Assembly (NCBI GenBank): GCA_023663285.1
Contig: JAMPHT010000001.1
Coordinates: forward strand, 1-64,000
Length of the DNA stretch: 64,000 nt
Direction: 5' to 3'
From: Bacillota bacterium
Lineage (GTDB): Bacteria; Bacillota; Clostridia; Lachnospirales; Lachnospiraceae
Made by a program: the position numbers and the translations under genes. Below the pieces are notes generated by a model, which had not been told where the DNA came from, made no database searches, and saw only the letters and a program-made list of their open reading frames with translations. Positions 1 through 8,693 of this stretch are shown in pieces (the stretch's first letter is position 1; each line of letters opens with the position of its first letter).

Positions 1-185
1 GGAGTAGATTTCCTTGAACCTCTAAATCCCAGACCACCGGCACTTGCCCAGCTCAGCGCATTGCCCTCGCTGTCAGTCAGTGTAACAATCGTGTTGTTAA
101 AAGAGGACTGAATATGTGCCTGTCCGCGTTCAACGTTTTTCTTGACGCGCTTTTTAGTTACTTTTTTTGCAACCTGTTTCGCCAT
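1..185 (-). CDS. rpsK: 30S ribosomal protein S11 (uS11), partial
   Basis: Only the first 61 codons lie in the window; the gene runs off the left edge. The basic N-terminus ([16 protein letters not shown]) followed by [18 protein letters not shown] is diagnostic of uS11, which sits on the 30S platform next to S18 and S21 and lines the mRNA exit. It follows rpsM by 38 nt, as in alpha operons. The Shine-Dalgarno sequence is weak (an AGG about 10 nt upstream), so coupling to rpsM translation is plausible. Confidence 0.95.
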   Translation of the reverse strand, partial: MAKQVAKKVTKKRVKKNVERGQAHIQSSFNNTIVTLTDSEGNALSWASAGGLGFRGSRKST

Positions 186-223
186 TTTTAAACTAACCTA
201 CTTTCTCGATAAATTATAGTTAC

Positions 224-595
224 TTACTTTTTCTTGTTAGCTACAGTACGCTTGGGTCCCTTACGGGTCCTCGCGTTGTTCTTGGTATTCTGACCGCGAA
301 CGGGCAGCCCCTTACGGTGACGGATGCCGCGATAGCAGCCGATTTCCTGAAGTCTCTTGATATTCAGAGCGATTTCACGTCTCAAATCACCCTCCACCAT
401 GACATTCAGCTTCTCGATCACTTCGCTGATCTTCTTTACTTCGTCATCGGTCACATCCCTGACTCTGGTATCGGGATTCACGCCTGCTTCCGCCAAGATC
501 TTGTTGGAAGTAGCCCTTCCGATTCCATAAACATAGGTCAGGCCGATTTCGATTCGTTTTTCTCTGGGTAAGTCTACACCTGCGATACGAGCCAT
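224..595 (-). CDS. rpsM: 30S ribosomal protein S13 (uS13)
   Basis: This 123-residue protein starts [20 protein letters not shown], has the IYGIGRA-type helix-two-turn-helix segment, and ends in the basic tail typical of uS13 ([11 protein letters not shown]). uS13 is in the 30S head and contacts the P-site tRNA and 50S bridge B1. The start is set by a GAGG 8 nt upstream. It opens the alpha-operon part of the cluster and is separated from rpmJ by an unusually long 348-nt gap. Confidence 0.97.
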   Translation of the reverse strand: MARIAGVDLPREKRIEIGLTYVYGIGRATSNKILAEAGVNPDTRVRDVTDDEVKKISEVIEKLNVMVEGDLRREIALNIKRLQEIGCYRGIRHRKGLPVRGQNTKNNARTRKGPKRTVANKKK

Positions 596-943
596 TTACA
601 TTTCCTCCATTTTCTGTTACTAATTGATTGGGGCTTTCACCCAACCGGACACGTTACAAATCATCCGATCTTTCCACAACACTTAAAAGCAACTACACCT
701 CCGCCGGAAAAACGCTGTGCGTTTTTCCCGACGAAACTTAGATTTTCTTAAATCATGTCCTTTATGATTTTAGAAAATCTTTTCGTCGTGGTATCAAGAA
801 GTAATCTCCCGCAAGCTCCATCCAGGTTCTATGATAATCGCCGCCTCTGCTTACGCATCCACGGCGACTCAGCCGCACATAAAAACCAGACAAGAACTCA
901 CTTTACCTGTATCAATTCCTTCCGGACCTGTTACAGACGGTGA
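596..943. other. 348-nt rpmJ-rpsM intergenic region
   Basis: No gene is seen here. The region carries a family 1 structured element (706-788) and, nearer rpmJ, a weaker potential hairpin (TCGCCG/CGGCGA around 839-875). The rest shows nothing recognisable. Neighbouring genes of this operon are usually spaced by 10-40 nt, so the gap is probably due mainly to the inserted element. No convincing separate promoter for rpsM was found. Confidence 0.6.
706..788 (-). repeat. Family 1 structured element, copy B
   Basis: Seen on the plus strand: hairpin GGAAAAACGC (706-715) with GCGTTTTTCC (719-728); an outer stem CGACGAAA (729-736) with TTTCGTCG (781-788); inside it AGATTTTCT (740-748) with AGAAAATCT (772-780); and an inner hairpin AAATCAT (750-756) with ATGATTT (764-770). 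Read along the minus-strand transcript, the closed domain comes first and the free hairpin last, the same polarity as copies A, C and D. Function unknown. Confidence 0.75.
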
Positions 944-1057
944 TTATCCCTGCCTTTGCTTGTGTTTCGGATTCTCACAGATAATTCTGATGCGTCCTTT
1001 TCTCTTGATGACTTTGCATTTTTCGCAAATCGGTTTTACTGATGATCTAACCTTCAT
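944..1057 (-). CDS. rpmJ: 50S ribosomal protein L36 (bL36)
   Basis: A 37-residue protein, [20 protein letters not shown] followed by [17 protein letters not shown], identical in layout to bL36 with a zinc ribbon (C11, C14, C27, H32). It binds near the 23S rRNA base of the L7/L12 stalk. A strong AGGAGGG lies 6 nt before the ATG. It is shorter than usual gene-calling cutoffs and is easily missed. It lies between infA and rpsM and has its own likely promoter at 1091-1119. Confidence 0.97.
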   Translation of the reverse strand: MKVRSSVKPICEKCKVIKRKGRIRIICENPKHKQRQG

Positions 1058-1090
1058 CTTAAACCCTCCTTTCAAAAAAGACCGTTTTTT

Positions 1091-1119
1091 ATTATAACAT
1101 GAGGGCTGTCAATTGACAA
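1091..1119 (-). promoter_or_regulatory. Internal promoter before rpmJ
   Basis: On the minus strand TTGTCA (1114-1119), a 17-bp spacer and a perfect TATAAT (1091-1096) precede rpmJ; transcription would begin near 1085. The -35 half overlaps the palindrome TGTCAATTGACA (1108-1119), which also pairs into a hairpin with flanking G and C runs. The alpha-operon genes may therefore be transcribed independently of the S10 promoter. Confidence 0.65.
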
Positions 1120-1148
1120 CCCCCATTTTGATTTTTATTTATCCGTTT

Positions 1149-1367
1149 TTATTTGTCTCTCCAGATGATACGTCCCTTGCTCAGGTCATAGGGCGACAGC
1201 TCCAGTGTCACCTTGTCTCCGGGCAGGATACGGATAAAATTCTGGCGCAGCTTACCGCTGATATGTGCCAGCACACGGTGTCCGTTCTCCAGTTCCACCT
1301 GAAACATGGTGTTGGGCAGCTTCTCTACCACTGTTCCTTCAATTTCGATCACATCACTTTTCGACAT
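1149..1367 (-). CDS. infA: Translation initiation factor IF-1
   Basis: A 72-residue OB-fold protein, [20 protein letters not shown] to [11 protein letters not shown], matching the standard length of IF-1. It binds the 30S A site and helps IF-2 and IF-3 during initiation. A longer in-frame start exists upstream, but the ATG at 1367 matches the family start and has GGAGG in place. It overlaps the end of the KOW-protein gene by 14 nt, which suggests translational coupling. Confidence 0.97.
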   Translation of the reverse strand: MSKSDVIEIEGTVVEKLPNTMFQVELENGHRVLAHISGKLRQNFIRILPGDKVTLELSPYDLSKGRIIWRDK

Positions 1368-1647
1368 ACATTTCCTCCACTGTTTTGTTTGTTCTGTTGC
1401 TCTCAAACTGCCTTATGGCGTATCTGACTTCCTCCGGCCTGACTGCTTCGCCTGTCAAAAGCCTTGCCTTCAGCTCCTTCGCTTCCGCATTGATAGGCTG
1501 AATATGCTTCCTGCGCTTTTTCTTAGGTCTGTCCGGCCCTTTTGATCTGCCGTCCGATAAATATACGAAATCTCCTTCCTCCGCCACAACTATATATAGG
1601 ACGCCCTTGTCATGTCCGGCTTTGGAGGTCACAAATTGTCCCGTCAT
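1354..1647 (-). CDS. KOW-domain RNA-binding protein (L14e-like)
   Basis: A 97-residue basic protein. Residues 1-35 form a KOW-type segment ([20 protein letters not shown]), then a lysine-arginine patch (RPKKKRRKH) and a helical tail. Small KOW proteins of the L14e/L6e/L27e type are common between map and infA in Clostridia, and an RNA or ribosome role is inferred from that. It follows map by 20 nt and overlaps infA. No biochemical function can be claimed. Confidence 0.8.
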   Translation of the reverse strand: MTGQFVTSKAGHDKGVLYIVVAEEGDFVYLSDGRSKGPDRPKKKRRKHIQPINAEAKELKARLLTGEAVRPEEVRYAIRQFESNRTNKTVEEMYVEK

Positions 1648-1667
1648 ACTGATATTCCTGTTCGTCT

Positions 1668-2423
1668 TTAATAGAGAGTCAAGATCTCCGGCTCGCCATC
1701 TTCCGTGATCAGAATGGTGTTCTCGTAGTGGGCAGACAGAGAACCATCCTCCGTCACCACCGTCCAGTCGTCATCCAGCCATTCCACATCCGCCCTGCCC
1801 ATATTGATCATGGGTTCAATGGCAAGAGTCATTCCCGGCCGCAGCCTGGGTCCCCGCTTGATCTGGGCAAAATTAGGTATCTGAGGATCCTCATGAAGCT
1901 TTGTCCCCACGCCGTGGCCCACCAGGTCGCGGACAATGCCATAGCCGTAAGGCTTCACATAGGCCGCGATAGCGTTGGATATATTATACAGATGATTTCC
2001 GGCCTTTGCCTCTTTTATTCCTGCAAAAAAGCTTTCTCTGGTCACCTGGATCAGCTTCTTTGCCTCAGGACTGATCTCCCCCACAGCGTGGGTCCTTGCG
2101 GCGTCAGAATGGTATCCCTTGTAGATCATACCCGCATCCAGGCTGACAATGTCGCCCTCCTGCAGGATCCGATGCTTACTGGGAATACCATGTACCACCT
2201 GGTCGTTGACCGACACACAGATGCTCGCCGGATAACCGTTATAATGAAGGAAATTCGGTATGCCTTCCAGCTTGCGGATCAGCTGATCCCCCAGGATGTC
2301 AATATCCTTCGTGGATATTCCGGGCCTTATGAACGCTTCCAGCTCCTTATGTACGATTGCCAGCCGTCTGCAGGACTCCCGGATCAATTCTATCTGATGT
2401 TCGTTCTTGATAATAATAGCCAT
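1668..2423 (-). CDS. map: Methionine aminopeptidase, type I
   Basis: A 251-residue cytosolic metalloprotease that removes the initiator methionine from new proteins. The five metal ligands of the pita-bread fold are visible in order: the Asp of SLDAGMIYKGYHSDAA (two Asp), the His of GHGVGTKLHEDP, the Glu of AIEPMINMG and the Glu of HYENTIL. It lacks an N-terminal zinc-finger extension, as is typical of bacterial type I enzymes. It starts 5 nt after adk ends, so translation is probably coupled. Confidence 0.96.
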   Translation of the reverse strand: MAIIIKNEHQIELIRESCRRLAIVHKELEAFIRPGISTKDIDILGDQLIRKLEGIPNFLHYNGYPASICVSVNDQVVHGIPSKHRILQEGDIVSLDAGMIYKGYHSDAARTHAVGEISPEAKKLIQVTRESFFAGIKEAKAGNHLYNISNAIAAYVKPYGYGIVRDLVGHGVGTKLHEDPQIPNFAQIKRGPRLRPGMTLAIEPMINMGRADVEWLDDDWTVVTEDGSLSAHYENTILITEDGEPEILTLY

Positions 2424-2428
2424 GAGCC

Positions 2429-3070
2429 TTACCCCAGTATACCTGTAATGGCCGCAAATACGTCCTTCATGTCCACGGTGCCGTCCACAGTCTTAAGCAC
2501 GCCCTTTGCCGTGTAAAAGTCGATCAGAGGCTGTGTCTGGTCGTGATATACCTTCAGGCGGTTCTGAACTGTCTCCGGCTTATCGTCATCCCGAAGCACC
2601 AGTTCGCTGCCGCAGGTATCGCAGACGCCTTCCTTTTTAGGCGGTATATGCTCAATATGGTAAGTTGCGCCGCACTTTAAGCAGGCACGTCTCCCCGACA
2701 TTCTCCTGACGATATTCTCATCCGGCACATCAACGTTGATAGCATAATCGATCTTCTCACCCAGCTTGTTCAAAGCCTCATCCAGCACCTCCGCCTGGGG
2801 AATGGTCCTGGGAAAGCCATCCAGCACATAGCCCTTCGCACAGTCCGCCTGGGCCACTCTGTCCAGCAGGATCTTTACGGTCAGCTCGTCAGGAACCAGC
2901 AGCCCCTGATCCATGTACTTTTTTGCCTCCATTCCAAGCTCTGTGCCGTTCTTGATATTGGCACGGAAAATATCTCCCGTAGAGATATGAGGAATACCAT
3001 ACTTTTCCGCAATCATTTTGGCCTGGGTGCCTTTTCCGGCGCCGGGCGCACCTAACATTATAATCTTCAT
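2429..3070 (-). CDS. adk: Adenylate kinase (zinc LID type)
   Basis: A 213-residue enzyme catalysing ATP + AMP = 2 ADP. The P-loop [10 protein letters not shown] is at residues 7-16, followed by the AMP-binding segment and a LID domain with four cysteines (CLKCG and CDTCG) that bind zinc, as in Gram-positive Adk. The start [10 protein letters not shown] was chosen by family alignment; an in-frame ATG four codons upstream lies too close to GGAAAGG. The initiation context is nearly identical to that of the EAL gene at 31,512. A hairpin with a T-run precedes it. Confidence 0.95.
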   Translation of the reverse strand: MKIIMLGAPGAGKGTQAKMIAEKYGIPHISTGDIFRANIKNGTELGMEAKKYMDQGLLVPDELTVKILLDRVAQADCAKGYVLDGFPRTIPQAEVLDEALNKLGEKIDYAINVDVPDENIVRRMSGRRACLKCGATYHIEHIPPKKEGVCDTCGSELVLRDDDKPETVQNRLKVYHDQTQPLIDFYTAKGVLKTVDGTVDMKDVFAAITGILG

Positions 3071-3101
3071 ATCAATAACCATGCCTTTCCATTTACAGTC
3101 C

Positions 3102-3136
3102 AAAAGTCGCGCAGGATATGCCTGCGCGACAAAAAA
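3102..3136 (-). terminator. Hairpin with T-run between secY and adk
   Basis: A perfect 10-bp stem (GTCGCGCAGG 3106-3115 with CCTGCGCGAC 3121-3130, 5-nt loop) starts a few nt after the secY stop. On the minus strand it is followed by TTTT. It looks like an intrinsic terminator or a processing hairpin placed inside the operon, which would lower expression of adk and the genes after it. The T-run is short, so termination is probably partial. Confidence 0.6.
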
Positions 3137-4450
3137 CTACTTTTCCAAAAATCCCTTGTAATTGCGGACAAGCATCTGGGACTCCACCTGCTTCATAGTC
3201 TCCAGCACAACGCTGACAATAATGATCAGGCTGGTGCCGCCAAAGGACACATTCGCCTTAAACACACCGCTGAAGAAATAAGGAAGTACCGCAATAACAG
3301 TCAGACCCACCGCGCCGATAAACACAATATAATTCAGCACCCTGTTCAGGTAATCGCTGGTGGGCTTGCCGGGTCTGATGCCGGGGATAAAGCCGCCCTG
3401 CTTTTTCATGTTGTCTGCCACCATCAACGGATTGAACGTGATGGAGGTATAGAAATATGCAAAGAAAATGATCAATGCAATATATACCAGCATTCCGATG
3501 GAATACTTTAACTGCTTGGGATCACACCAGTTGCCGGAATTCAGGTAATTTAAGATCTCACTCCACACACCTGTCCCCTTATAGCCCGCAAAGGAAGAAA
3601 TAATAATGGGGAGCTGCATCAGGGACTGTGCAAAGATGACCGGAATAACGCCGGAGGTGTTCACCTTCAGCGGAATATTGGACATCTGTCCGCCCACCAT
3701 CTTTCTGCCCTGTACCTTATTCGCATACTGCACGGGGATCTTGCGTGTGCCGTCATTTAAAATGATGACCAGGACTACCATTGCAACAATGACTGCAATA
3801 ATGATCACCGCCGCAAGAATTGCCGTGGCGGGAGCCTTGCCCAGCACAAACTGGTCAAACAGTGCCTTCAGATCCTCCGGCAGCCTGGAAATGATATTGA
3901 TGACCAGGACGATGGAGATACCGTTTCCGATACCCTTTTCCGTGATCCGCTCGCCTACCCACATCAAAAACGCGCTGCCTGCGGTGAGCGCAGCCACGGA
4001 ACAGATGACGCTCAGAGCATTAAAGTTCGTCAGATATCCCTGTCTGCCGAATCCGATAGCCATGGCGGTCGACTGGATCAGTGCCAGCGCCACGGTAACA
4101 TACCGGGTGATAGACACGATCTTTTTCCTTCCATCCTCGCCGTCACGCTGCATCTCCTCCAGCTTGGGGATAGCAATGGTAAGCAGCTGCATGATAATGG
4201 AAGATGTGATATAAGGGGTAATATTCAGCGCCAGGATCGACATACTGCTGAAAGAACCACCCGTGATCGCATCAAAAAAACTGAACGCACCGTTAGACTG
4301 TCCAGAGAACCACTGCCGGAAAACCTCTCCGTTTACCCCCGGCACCGGCAGCTGCGAACCGATACGAATCACAACCAGCATTGCAAAGGTAAACAAAATT
4401 TTATCTCTGACTTCTTTGATTTTAAATGCGTTTTTCAGCGTTGTAAACAT
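3137..4450 (-). CDS. secY: Preprotein translocase subunit SecY
   Basis: A 437-residue inner-membrane protein with ten hydrophobic segments, the channel of the SecYEG translocon. Recognisable parts are the N-terminal [20 protein letters not shown], the plug-side GGSFSSMSILALNITPYITS, and the cytosolic C4/C5 loops including GGFIPGIRPGKPT that bind SecA and the ribosome. The ATG overlaps the rplO stop by one base (TAATG), as usual in the spc operon, so the two are translationally coupled. Confidence 0.97.
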   Translation of the reverse strand: MFTTLKNAFKIKEVRDKILFTFAMLVVIRIGSQLPVPGVNGEVFRQWFSGQSNGAFSFFDAITGGSFSSMSILALNITPYITSSIIMQLLTIAIPKLEEMQRDGEDGRKKIVSITRYVTVALALIQSTAMAIGFGRQGYLTNFNALSVICSVAALTAGSAFLMWVGERITEKGIGNGISIVLVINIISRLPEDLKALFDQFVLGKAPATAILAAVIIIAVIVAMVVLVIILNDGTRKIPVQYANKVQGRKMVGGQMSNIPLKVNTSGVIPVIFAQSLMQLPIIISSFAGYKGTGVWSEILNYLNSGNWCDPKQLKYSIGMLVYIALIIFFAYFYTSITFNPLMVADNMKKQGGFIPGIRPGKPTSDYLNRVLNYIVFIGAVGLTVIAVLPYFFSGVFKANVSFGGTSLIIIVSVVLETMKQVESQMLVRNYKGFLEK

Positions 4451-4887
4451 TACATCACCTCTGCCGTTCCACCAAGAGCCTCAATCTTTGCTTTTGCGGA
4501 TGCACTGAATGCGTCTACCTTGACATTGAGCTTTTTGGTAAGTTCTCCATTTCCGAGTATCTTAACGCCATCTCTGGGATTCTTTATTACGCCGGCCTCG
4601 ATCAATGTATCCACATCCACTGTTGTCCCATTCTCAAAGCGCTCAAGCGCACTCACATTGATAGCCACGATCTCCTTTGCATTCGGATTCTTAAAGCCTC
4701 TCTTGGGGATACGTCTGTATAACGGCATCTGTCCGCCTTCAAAACCGATCCTGGGTGCTCCGGAACGTGCCTTCTGTCCCTTGTGGCCCTTTCCTGCAGT
4801 CTTGCCGTTTCCCGAACCATGTCCGCGGCCCCTTCTGAAATCGTTATGCTTGGAACCTTCAGCGGGTCTCAAATTGGATAATTCCAT
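4450..4887 (-). CDS. rplO: 50S ribosomal protein L15 (uL15)
   Basis: A 145-residue protein with the glycine- and arginine-rich N-terminal extension that threads into 23S rRNA ([20 protein letters not shown]) and a globular C-terminal domain. The start [12 protein letters not shown] was chosen over an upstream ATG because it matches the family and has AGGAGG upstream. It lies between rpmD and secY, overlapping secY by one base. Confidence 0.97.
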   Translation of the reverse strand: MELSNLRPAEGSKHNDFRRGRGHGSGNGKTAGKGHKGQKARSGAPRIGFEGGQMPLYRRIPKRGFKNPNAKEIVAINVSALERFENGTTVDVDTLIEAGVIKNPRDGVKILGNGELTKKLNVKVDAFSASAKAKIEALGGTAEVM

Positions 4888-4906
4888 TTCTAACACCTCC
4901 TTCGAT

Positions 4907-5092
4907 TTATACTTCTTCTACCTTCAGCAAATGACCAACCAGCCGGATCTGTCCTTTTGTCGCGTCATTGTCAGGCAGTACCACAGAACTGCCGATCTTG
5001 CGCAGTCCCATGGACTTAACGATTGCCCTGTTCTTCGGCACAGCCCCGATCGTGGACTTTACCAAAGTGATCTTTAACTTCTTGTCTGCCAT
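4907..5092 (-). CDS. rpmD: 50S ribosomal protein L30 (uL30)
   Basis: A 61-residue protein, [16 protein letters not shown] to [11 protein letters not shown], the standard short bacterial uL30 that contacts 5S and 23S rRNA. It is separated from rpsE by 148 nt, far more than normal spc-operon spacing; the gap contains a family 1 structured element. Confidence 0.96.
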   Translation of the reverse strand: MADKKLKITLVKSTIGAVPKNRAIVKSMGLRKIGSSVVLPDNDATKGQIRLVGHLLKVEEV

Positions 5093-5145
5093 AATTAACT
5101 CCTTTCATGCGGGAAAAACACCTGACGAGTCATTCCCCTCCTGCG

Positions 5146-5246
5146 GGAAGAATCGCAAGCGATTCTTCCGCCTGAGAAAGGTGCCGACAGGCACCGTAGA
5201 AAATCTTTGCGGATGTACCTTATCCGCTTAGATTTTCTTCTCAGGC
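5146..5246 (-). repeat. Family 1 structured element, copy A
   Basis: Plus strand: perfect hairpin GGAAGAATCGC (5146-5156)/GCGATTCTTCC (5159-5169); outer stem GCCTGAGAA (5170-5178)/TTCTCAGGC (5238-5246); extra hairpin GGTGCC (5180-5185)/GGCACC (5190-5195); inner stem AGAAAATCT (5198-5206)/AGATTTTCT (5230-5238); and hairpin GCGGAT (5209-5214)/ATCCGC (5222-5227). The element reaches over the rpsE stop codon (5241-5243). It shares the layout, but not most stem sequences, of copies B, C and D. Confidence 0.8.
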
Positions 5247-5750
5247 TGTTACCTCTTCAACGGACTTGCCACGGCTCTTCGCCACTTCTTCAGGGCTCTT
5301 CAGCTGGCTTAAGCCGGTAATGGTTGCCAGAACAACATTCTGCTTGTTGTTGGAGCCAAGGGACTTGGTACGGATATTCCTGATGCCTGCAAGCTCGCAG
5401 ACCACACGTGCAGGACCGCCTGCGATGATACCTGTACCTTCGGGAGCCTTCTTCAGCAGAACATTTGCGGAACCGTACTTGCCCACAAAATCATGGGTGA
5501 TGGAATTGTTGGCGTCCAGCGCAACGGAAACGATGTGCTTCATCGCATCTTCCTTCCCCTTGCGGATCGCTTCAGGAATTTCCACTGCCTTTCCCAGACC
5601 GGCGCCCACATGGCCATTGCCGTCGCCAACCACTACCAGAGCGGTAAAACGCATATTGCGGCCGCCCTTTACGGTTTTTGCCACACGCTTGATGGTAACG
5701 ACCTTATCATTCAACTCTAACTGGCTTGCATCTATGACTGTATGTTTCAT
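5241..5750 (-). CDS. rpsE: 30S ribosomal protein S5 (uS5)
   Basis: A 169-residue protein with the double-stranded-RNA-binding-like N-terminal domain ([21 protein letters not shown]) and the S5 C-terminal fold containing [19 protein letters not shown]. It works in decoding accuracy near the mRNA entry channel. Its stop codon lies within the outer stem of a family 1 element, so the very end of the reading frame is shared with that repeat. Confidence 0.97.
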   Translation of the reverse strand: MKHTVIDASQLELNDKVVTIKRVAKTVKGGRNMRFTALVVVGDGNGHVGAGLGKAVEIPEAIRKGKEDAMKHIVSVALDANNSITHDFVGKYGSANVLLKKAPEGTGIIAGGPARVVCELAGIRNIRTKSLGSNNKQNVVLATITGLSQLKSPEEVAKSRGKSVEEVTA

Positions 5751-5770
5751 GATGTATTCCTCTTCCTTTC

Positions 5771-6139
5771 CTAGAATTCCAGACCAGCTTCTCTGGCCGC
5801 ATCAGCTAACGCTGCAACCTTGCCATGATATATAAAGCCGCCTCTGTCAAAAACAACCTCCTTGATACCCTTTTCAATTGCCCGCTTGGCAATGACGGTT
5901 CCCAGGTATGCCGCCGCATCAACGTTATTGGTCTTTTCCAGCTCGCCCTTGACGGATTTCTCCACCGTGGAAGCGGATACTAATGTATTCCCAACAGTAT
6001 CATCGATAATTTGAGCATACATATGATTATTGCTTCTGAACACCGCCAGACGAGGTCTCTCAGCAGTGCCACTGAAGCGGTTACGAATTCTCATGTGCTT
6101 TTTCACACGTACATCTTTTCTTGATTTCTTGTTAACCAT
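5771..6139 (-). CDS. rplR: 50S ribosomal protein L18 (uL18)
   Basis: A 122-residue 5S rRNA-binding protein: basic N-terminus ([20 protein letters not shown]), then [17 protein letters not shown] and the C-terminal [20 protein letters not shown]. The start at 6139 (MVNKKS) is preferred because GGAG lies 9 nt upstream; an ATG two codons earlier sits only 3 nt from the same GGAG. Confidence 0.96.
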   Translation of the reverse strand: MVNKKSRKDVRVKKHMRIRNRFSGTAERPRLAVFRSNNHMYAQIIDDTVGNTLVSASTVEKSVKGELEKTNNVDAAAYLGTVIAKRAIEKGIKEVVFDRGGFIYHGKVAALADAAREAGLEF

Positions 6140-6159
6140 CTTCATACTCTCCTTATCCG

Positions 6160-6702
6160 TTATTTCTTACCGGTCTTACCAACTTTACGTCTGATAGTTT
6201 CATCAGCATACTTGATACCCTTGCCCTTGTAAGGTTCAGGCCTTCTCTTGTCTCTGATATCAGCTGCAAATTGACCTACTTTTTCTTTATCAATACCTTT
6301 GACGATAATGATATTCTGTCCCTCTAAGACAGTTTCGATTCCTTCGGGATCCTGCATCTCGACCGGATGGGAATAGCCCAGGTTCAGCGTCAGCTTCTTG
6401 CCGCTCTTTGCCGCCCTGTAACCGACACCGTTTACCTCCAGCTTCTTCTCATACCCTTCTGTCACTCCCACCACCATATTGTGGATCAGAGTTCTGGTCA
6501 GACCGTGAAGAGACTTCATCTTCTTCAGGTCATTGGGCCTGCTTACCAGCACCTCGGCGCCCTCGACCTTGATTTCCATTTCACTGGCCAATACTCTCTC
6601 AAGAGTACCCTTGGGACCCTTAACGGTCACCTTGTTATTTTCTGCAACCTCCACAGTAACGCCTGCGGGAATTGCGATTGGCATTCTACCTATACGTGAC
6701 AT
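6160..6702 (-). CDS. rplF: 50S ribosomal protein L6 (uL6)
   Basis: A 180-residue protein made of the usual two related alpha/beta halves, beginning [15 protein letters not shown] and ending with the rRNA-binding segment [16 protein letters not shown]. It binds near the sarcin-ricin loop and the L7/L12 stalk base. Position between rpsH and rplR is standard. Confidence 0.97.
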   Translation of the reverse strand: MSRIGRMPIAIPAGVTVEVAENNKVTVKGPKGTLERVLASEMEIKVEGAEVLVSRPNDLKKMKSLHGLTRTLIHNMVVGVTEGYEKKLEVNGVGYRAAKSGKKLTLNLGYSHPVEMQDPEGIETVLEGQNIIIVKGIDKEKVGQFAADIRDKRRPEPYKGKGIKYADETIRRKVGKTGKK

Positions 6703-6736
6703 GCCCGTACCTCCTATATTTTTGTTAGAACCATTG

Positions 6737-7138
6737 TTACCAGACGAACGCTAACACTTCTCCGCCCACCTTCAGCTCTCTTGCCTTCTTATCGGTGATG
6801 ACGCCCTGGTTGGTGGAAAGGATCGCAATACCTAAGCCCCCCAAAACCCTGGGCAGTTCATCCTTGTTTGCATATACACGAAGCCCCGGCTTGGAGATCC
6901 TCTTGATACCGGAGATGATCTTCTCATTCTTATCCGCACCGTACTTCAGGGTGATGTGGATCGTCTTGAAGCTGCCGTCCTCGGTAACATTATATTTGCT
7001 TATATAACCCTCCTCCAGAAGTATCTGTGCGATGGACATTTTCATTCTGGAAGCGGGCACGTCAACTGTGTCATGCTTGGCAGTATTTGCGTTACGGATT
7101 CTTGTAAGCATATCTGCAATAGGATCACTCATTGTCAT
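6737..7138 (-). CDS. rpsH: 30S ribosomal protein S8 (uS8)
   Basis: A 133-residue primary 16S rRNA-binding protein: [19 protein letters not shown]-terminal [20 protein letters not shown]. In E. coli S8 represses its own operon by binding a 16S-like site near rplE; no such mimic was looked for in detail here. The start with [11 protein letters not shown] matches the family and has AGGA upstream. Confidence 0.97.
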   Translation of the reverse strand: MTMSDPIADMLTRIRNANTAKHDTVDVPASRMKMSIAQILLEEGYISKYNVTEDGSFKTIHITLKYGADKNEKIISGIKRISKPGLRVYANKDELPRVLGGLGIAILSTNQGVITDKKARELKVGGEVLAFVW

Positions 7139-7168
7139 TTTGTGACTTCCTCCTTCTATTCCTGATTC

Positions 7169-7354
7169 TTACCAACTTGCCTTCTTCACGCCGGGAATCT
7201 CTCCCTTGTATGCCAGTTCGCGGAAGCAAACTCTGCAAATGCCATACTTTCTCAAATAAGCGTGGGGACGGCCACAAATTTTGCAACGGGTGTAAGCCTG
7301 AGTGGAAAACCTGGGCTTGCGCTGCTGCTTGATCTTCAATGATGTCTTAGCCAT
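7169..7354 (-). CDS. rpsZ: 30S ribosomal protein S14, zinc type (uS14)
   Basis: A 61-residue short S14 carrying the four zinc-binding cysteines in the pattern CxxC...CxxC ([20 protein letters not shown]). This C-plus form is typical of Firmicutes and needs zinc; a cysteine-free paralogue, if any, lies outside the window. It is in the 30S head. Standard position between rplE and rpsH. Confidence 0.96.
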   Translation of the reverse strand: MAKTSLKIKQQRKPRFSTQAYTRCKICGRPHAYLRKYGICRVCFRELAYKGEIPGVKKASW

Positions 7355-7368
7355 GAAAATTTACCTCC

Positions 7369-7911
7369 TTATTGTTTTGCGAAAGGCATATTGAACAGTG
7401 TCAACAGCTCTCTTGCTTCTTCATCGGTCTTTGCCGTAGTAACAAAGATAACGTCCATACCTCTGGTCTTGTCGATCTTGTCATACTCGATCTCCGGGAA
7501 GATGAACTGCTCCTTGATACCAAGAGCATAGTTGCCTCTGCCGTCAAAGGAGTTGGGATTGACGCCTCTGAAGTCACGCACACGGGGCAGCGCAAGATTC
7601 ACAAGACGGTCAAGGAACTCATACATCTTCTCTCCGCGCAGGGTGGTCTTACAGCCAATGTTCATGCCTTCACGGATCTTGAAGTTTGCAATAGAATTCT
7701 TCGCCTTGGTCAGGACTGCCTTCTGTCCGGTGATGATCTCCATATCAGCCACCGCGTTTTCCAGGACCTTTGCATTGTCCTTTGCCTCGCCGACACCCAT
7801 ATTGACAACGATCTTATCAAGCTTGGGAACTTCCATACGGTTCTTGTATCCAAACTTCTTTGTCATAGCATCTACGATCTCGTCGTAGTACAAATCTTTT
7901 AATCTAGCCAC
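7369..7911 (-). CDS. rplE: 50S ribosomal protein L5 (uL5)
   Basis: A 180-residue protein, [20 protein letters not shown] to NMPFAKQ, with the conserved [11 protein letters not shown] and [21 protein letters not shown] segments. It binds 5S rRNA with L18 and touches P-site tRNA. Standard spc-operon position after rplX. Confidence 0.97.
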   Translation of the reverse strand: MARLKDLYYDEIVDAMTKKFGYKNRMEVPKLDKIVVNMGVGEAKDNAKVLENAVADMEIITGQKAVLTKAKNSIANFKIREGMNIGCKTTLRGEKMYEFLDRLVNLALPRVRDFRGVNPNSFDGRGNYALGIKEQFIFPEIEYDKIDKTRGMDVIFVTTAKTDEEARELLTLFNMPFAKQ

Positions 7912-7934
7912 TTTGTGTTCCTCCTTCCTATTGA

Positions 7935-8279
7935 TCAGTCAATCACTTCGCCGGTTGCCTTTGCAAAACGAACCTTCTTGCCGTTTTCAAATTTAAATCC
8001 GACTCTTGTTGCCGTGCCCTTGTGGACCAGCATGACGTTTGAAATATCAATAGGAGCTTCTTTCTGGATAATACCGCCATTGGGGTTTGCCTGAGAAGGC
8101 TTTGCGTGCTTGGTAACCATATTTACGCCTTCCACGACTACCCTGTGCTTTTTTGCGTCCACGGAGAGTACCTTTCCCTCCAAACCGGTCAATGCGCCGT
8201 TTGCGCCTTCCTTTGCCTTACTGTCCTTACCGGCGATCACCCTTACGGTATCGCCCTTTTTGATCTTCAACATTGACAT
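7935..8279 (-). CDS. rplX: 50S ribosomal protein L24 (uL24)
   Basis: A 114-residue KOW protein ([19 protein letters not shown]) that starts 50S assembly at domain I of 23S rRNA. It is about ten residues longer than many bacterial L24s because of an insert, [11 protein letters not shown], after the KOW turn. GGAGG lies 7 nt before the chosen ATG. Confidence 0.96.
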   Translation of the reverse strand: MSMLKIKKGDTVRVIAGKDSKAKEGANGALTGLEGKVLSVDAKKHRVVVEGVNMVTKHAKPSQANPNGGIIQKEAPIDISNVMLVHKGTATRVGFKFENGKKVRFAKATGEVID

Positions 8280-8291
8280 AATGGCACCTCC

Positions 8292-8660
8292 TTATAATAC
8301 TTCGGGAGCCAGAGATACGATCTTCATGAACTGCTTTTCACGAAGCTCTCTTGCTACCGGCCCAAAAATACGGGTTCCTCTGGGAGTCTTATCTTCCTTG
8401 ATGATCACCGCTGCGTTCTCGTCGAACTTGATGTAGGAGCCATCCTTACGGCGCGCCCCCTGTACGGTACGCACTACAACGGCTTTCACCACATCACCCT
8501 TCTTTACAACTCCGCCGGGTGTTGCATCTTTAACGGAAGCAACGATCACATCGCCAATATGCGCATATCTTCTTGTAGAGCCGCCCATAACGCGGATGCA
8601 GAGCAGTTCCTTTGCACCGGTGTTATCAGCAACCTTCAGTCTTGTTTCCTGCTGAACCAT
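8292..8660 (-). CDS. rplN: 50S ribosomal protein L14 (uL14)
   Basis: A 122-residue protein, [20 protein letters not shown] to [10 protein letters not shown], the exact usual length. It forms intersubunit bridges with 16S h14 and is the docking site for the silencing factor RsfS. The ATG at 8660 has AAGGAGGAG upstream; a longer in-frame start seven codons earlier does not. Confidence 0.97.
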   Translation of the reverse strand: MVQQETRLKVADNTGAKELLCIRVMGGSTRRYAHIGDVIVASVKDATPGGVVKKGDVVKAVVVRTVQGARRKDGSYIKFDENAAVIIKEDKTPRGTRIFGPVARELREKQFMKIVSLAPEVL

Positions 8661-8693
8661 GATTCTCCTCCTTTGCCGCACCTACGGCTTTCA

